Assembly: GCA_024278395.1 (NCBI GenBank)
Contig: JAJRTG010000138.1
Location: 1-5,358 of the forward strand
Reading direction: 5' to 3'
Source of the DNA: Fidelibacterota bacterium
GTDB lineage: Bacteria > Bipolaricaulota > Bipolaricaulia > UBA7950 > UBA9294
Length of the DNA: 5,358 nucleotides
Part shown: in pieces, positions 5,332 through 5,358 of the stretch
Numbering within the stretch: position 1 is the stretch's first letter
Layout: every line of letters begins with the position of its first letter
The notes under the pieces: generated by a model
Told to the model about the DNA's origin: nothing
Database searches by the model: none
What the model saw: the letters and a program-made list of their open reading frames with translations, nothing else
Position numbers and translations under genes: made by a program

Positions 5332-5358
5332 ATGCCGGAGCTTCCCGATCTTGAGACG
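5332..5358 (+). CDS. Formamidopyrimidine-DNA glycosylase / Nei family (N-terminus only, cut by window edge)
   Basis: Only nine codons are present, reading MPELPDLET. This is the hallmark N-terminus of Fpg (MutM)/Nei DNA glycosylases, canonically MPELPEVET. After methionine removal the exposed Pro2 is the nucleophile forming the Schiff base with damaged DNA, and Glu3 is the general acid. These enzymes excise oxidised purines or pyrimidines in base-excision repair. The DL in place of EV occurs, as far as I recall, in some Fpg/Nei relatives, so Fpg and endonuclease VIII-like activity cannot be separated here. A GAGGGGG ribosome binding site precedes the ATG. The rest of the gene, including the helix-two-turn-helix and zinc finger, lies outside the window. 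Confidence 0.75.

Noticed and set aside
1..5358. CRISPR array, transposon ends, tRNA or rRNA genes
   Set aside because: No regularly spaced direct repeats, no transposase motifs or terminal inverted repeats, and no tRNA-like or rRNA-like sequence were seen. Nearly all bases lie in identified protein genes.

Overview
The window is a densely coding, fairly GC-rich bacterial segment with seven genes in two divergent groups. Strong AGGAGG-type ribosome binding sites and two TTG starts fit a bacterium. The taxon cannot be fixed from sequence alone. A Bipolaricaulota-like, Thermotogae-like or other deep-branching, possibly thermophilic lineage is only a guess, prompted by what looks like a DUF505 protein and compact operons.

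Minus strand, reading from right to left: an extended-SDR nucleotide-sugar epimerase of the GalE type (4755-3811), a non-hydrolysing UDP-GlcNAc 2-epimerase of the WecB/MnaA type (3826-2723), a PHP-domain phosphoesterase of the YciV/TrpH (RNase AM) type (2726-1881), and an AEC-family membrane transporter (1879-983). The junctions are a 16-nt overlap, a 4-nt ATGA overlap and a 1-nt gap, so these four genes are almost certainly one translationally coupled operon. After a 145-nt AT-richer gap with an operator-like dyad comes a fifth minus-strand gene. It starts at 837 and runs off the left edge: a repeat-containing protein that resembles DUF505.

Plus strand: a short FMN-binding split-barrel (pyridoxamine-phosphate-oxidase-like) protein starts at a TTG at 4879. 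After 18 nt it is followed by the first nine codons of a formamidopyrimidine-DNA glycosylase/Nei family gene, cut by the right edge.

The 123-nt divergent region 4756-4878 carries candidate promoters for both directions and two inverted repeats. The two sugar-nucleotide epimerases suggest supply of UDP-hexose or UDP-HexNAc precursors for surface glycans. The PHP protein and transporter share the transcript without an obvious biochemical link. The PPOX-like/Fpg pair hints at redox or oxidative-damage functions. No RNA genes, CRISPR arrays, mobile elements or convincing intrinsic terminators were seen. Nothing here amounts to a clear new system; the most unusual items are the repeat-built DUF505-like protein with its operator-like upstream region and active-site substitutions in the WecB-like and PHP proteins.
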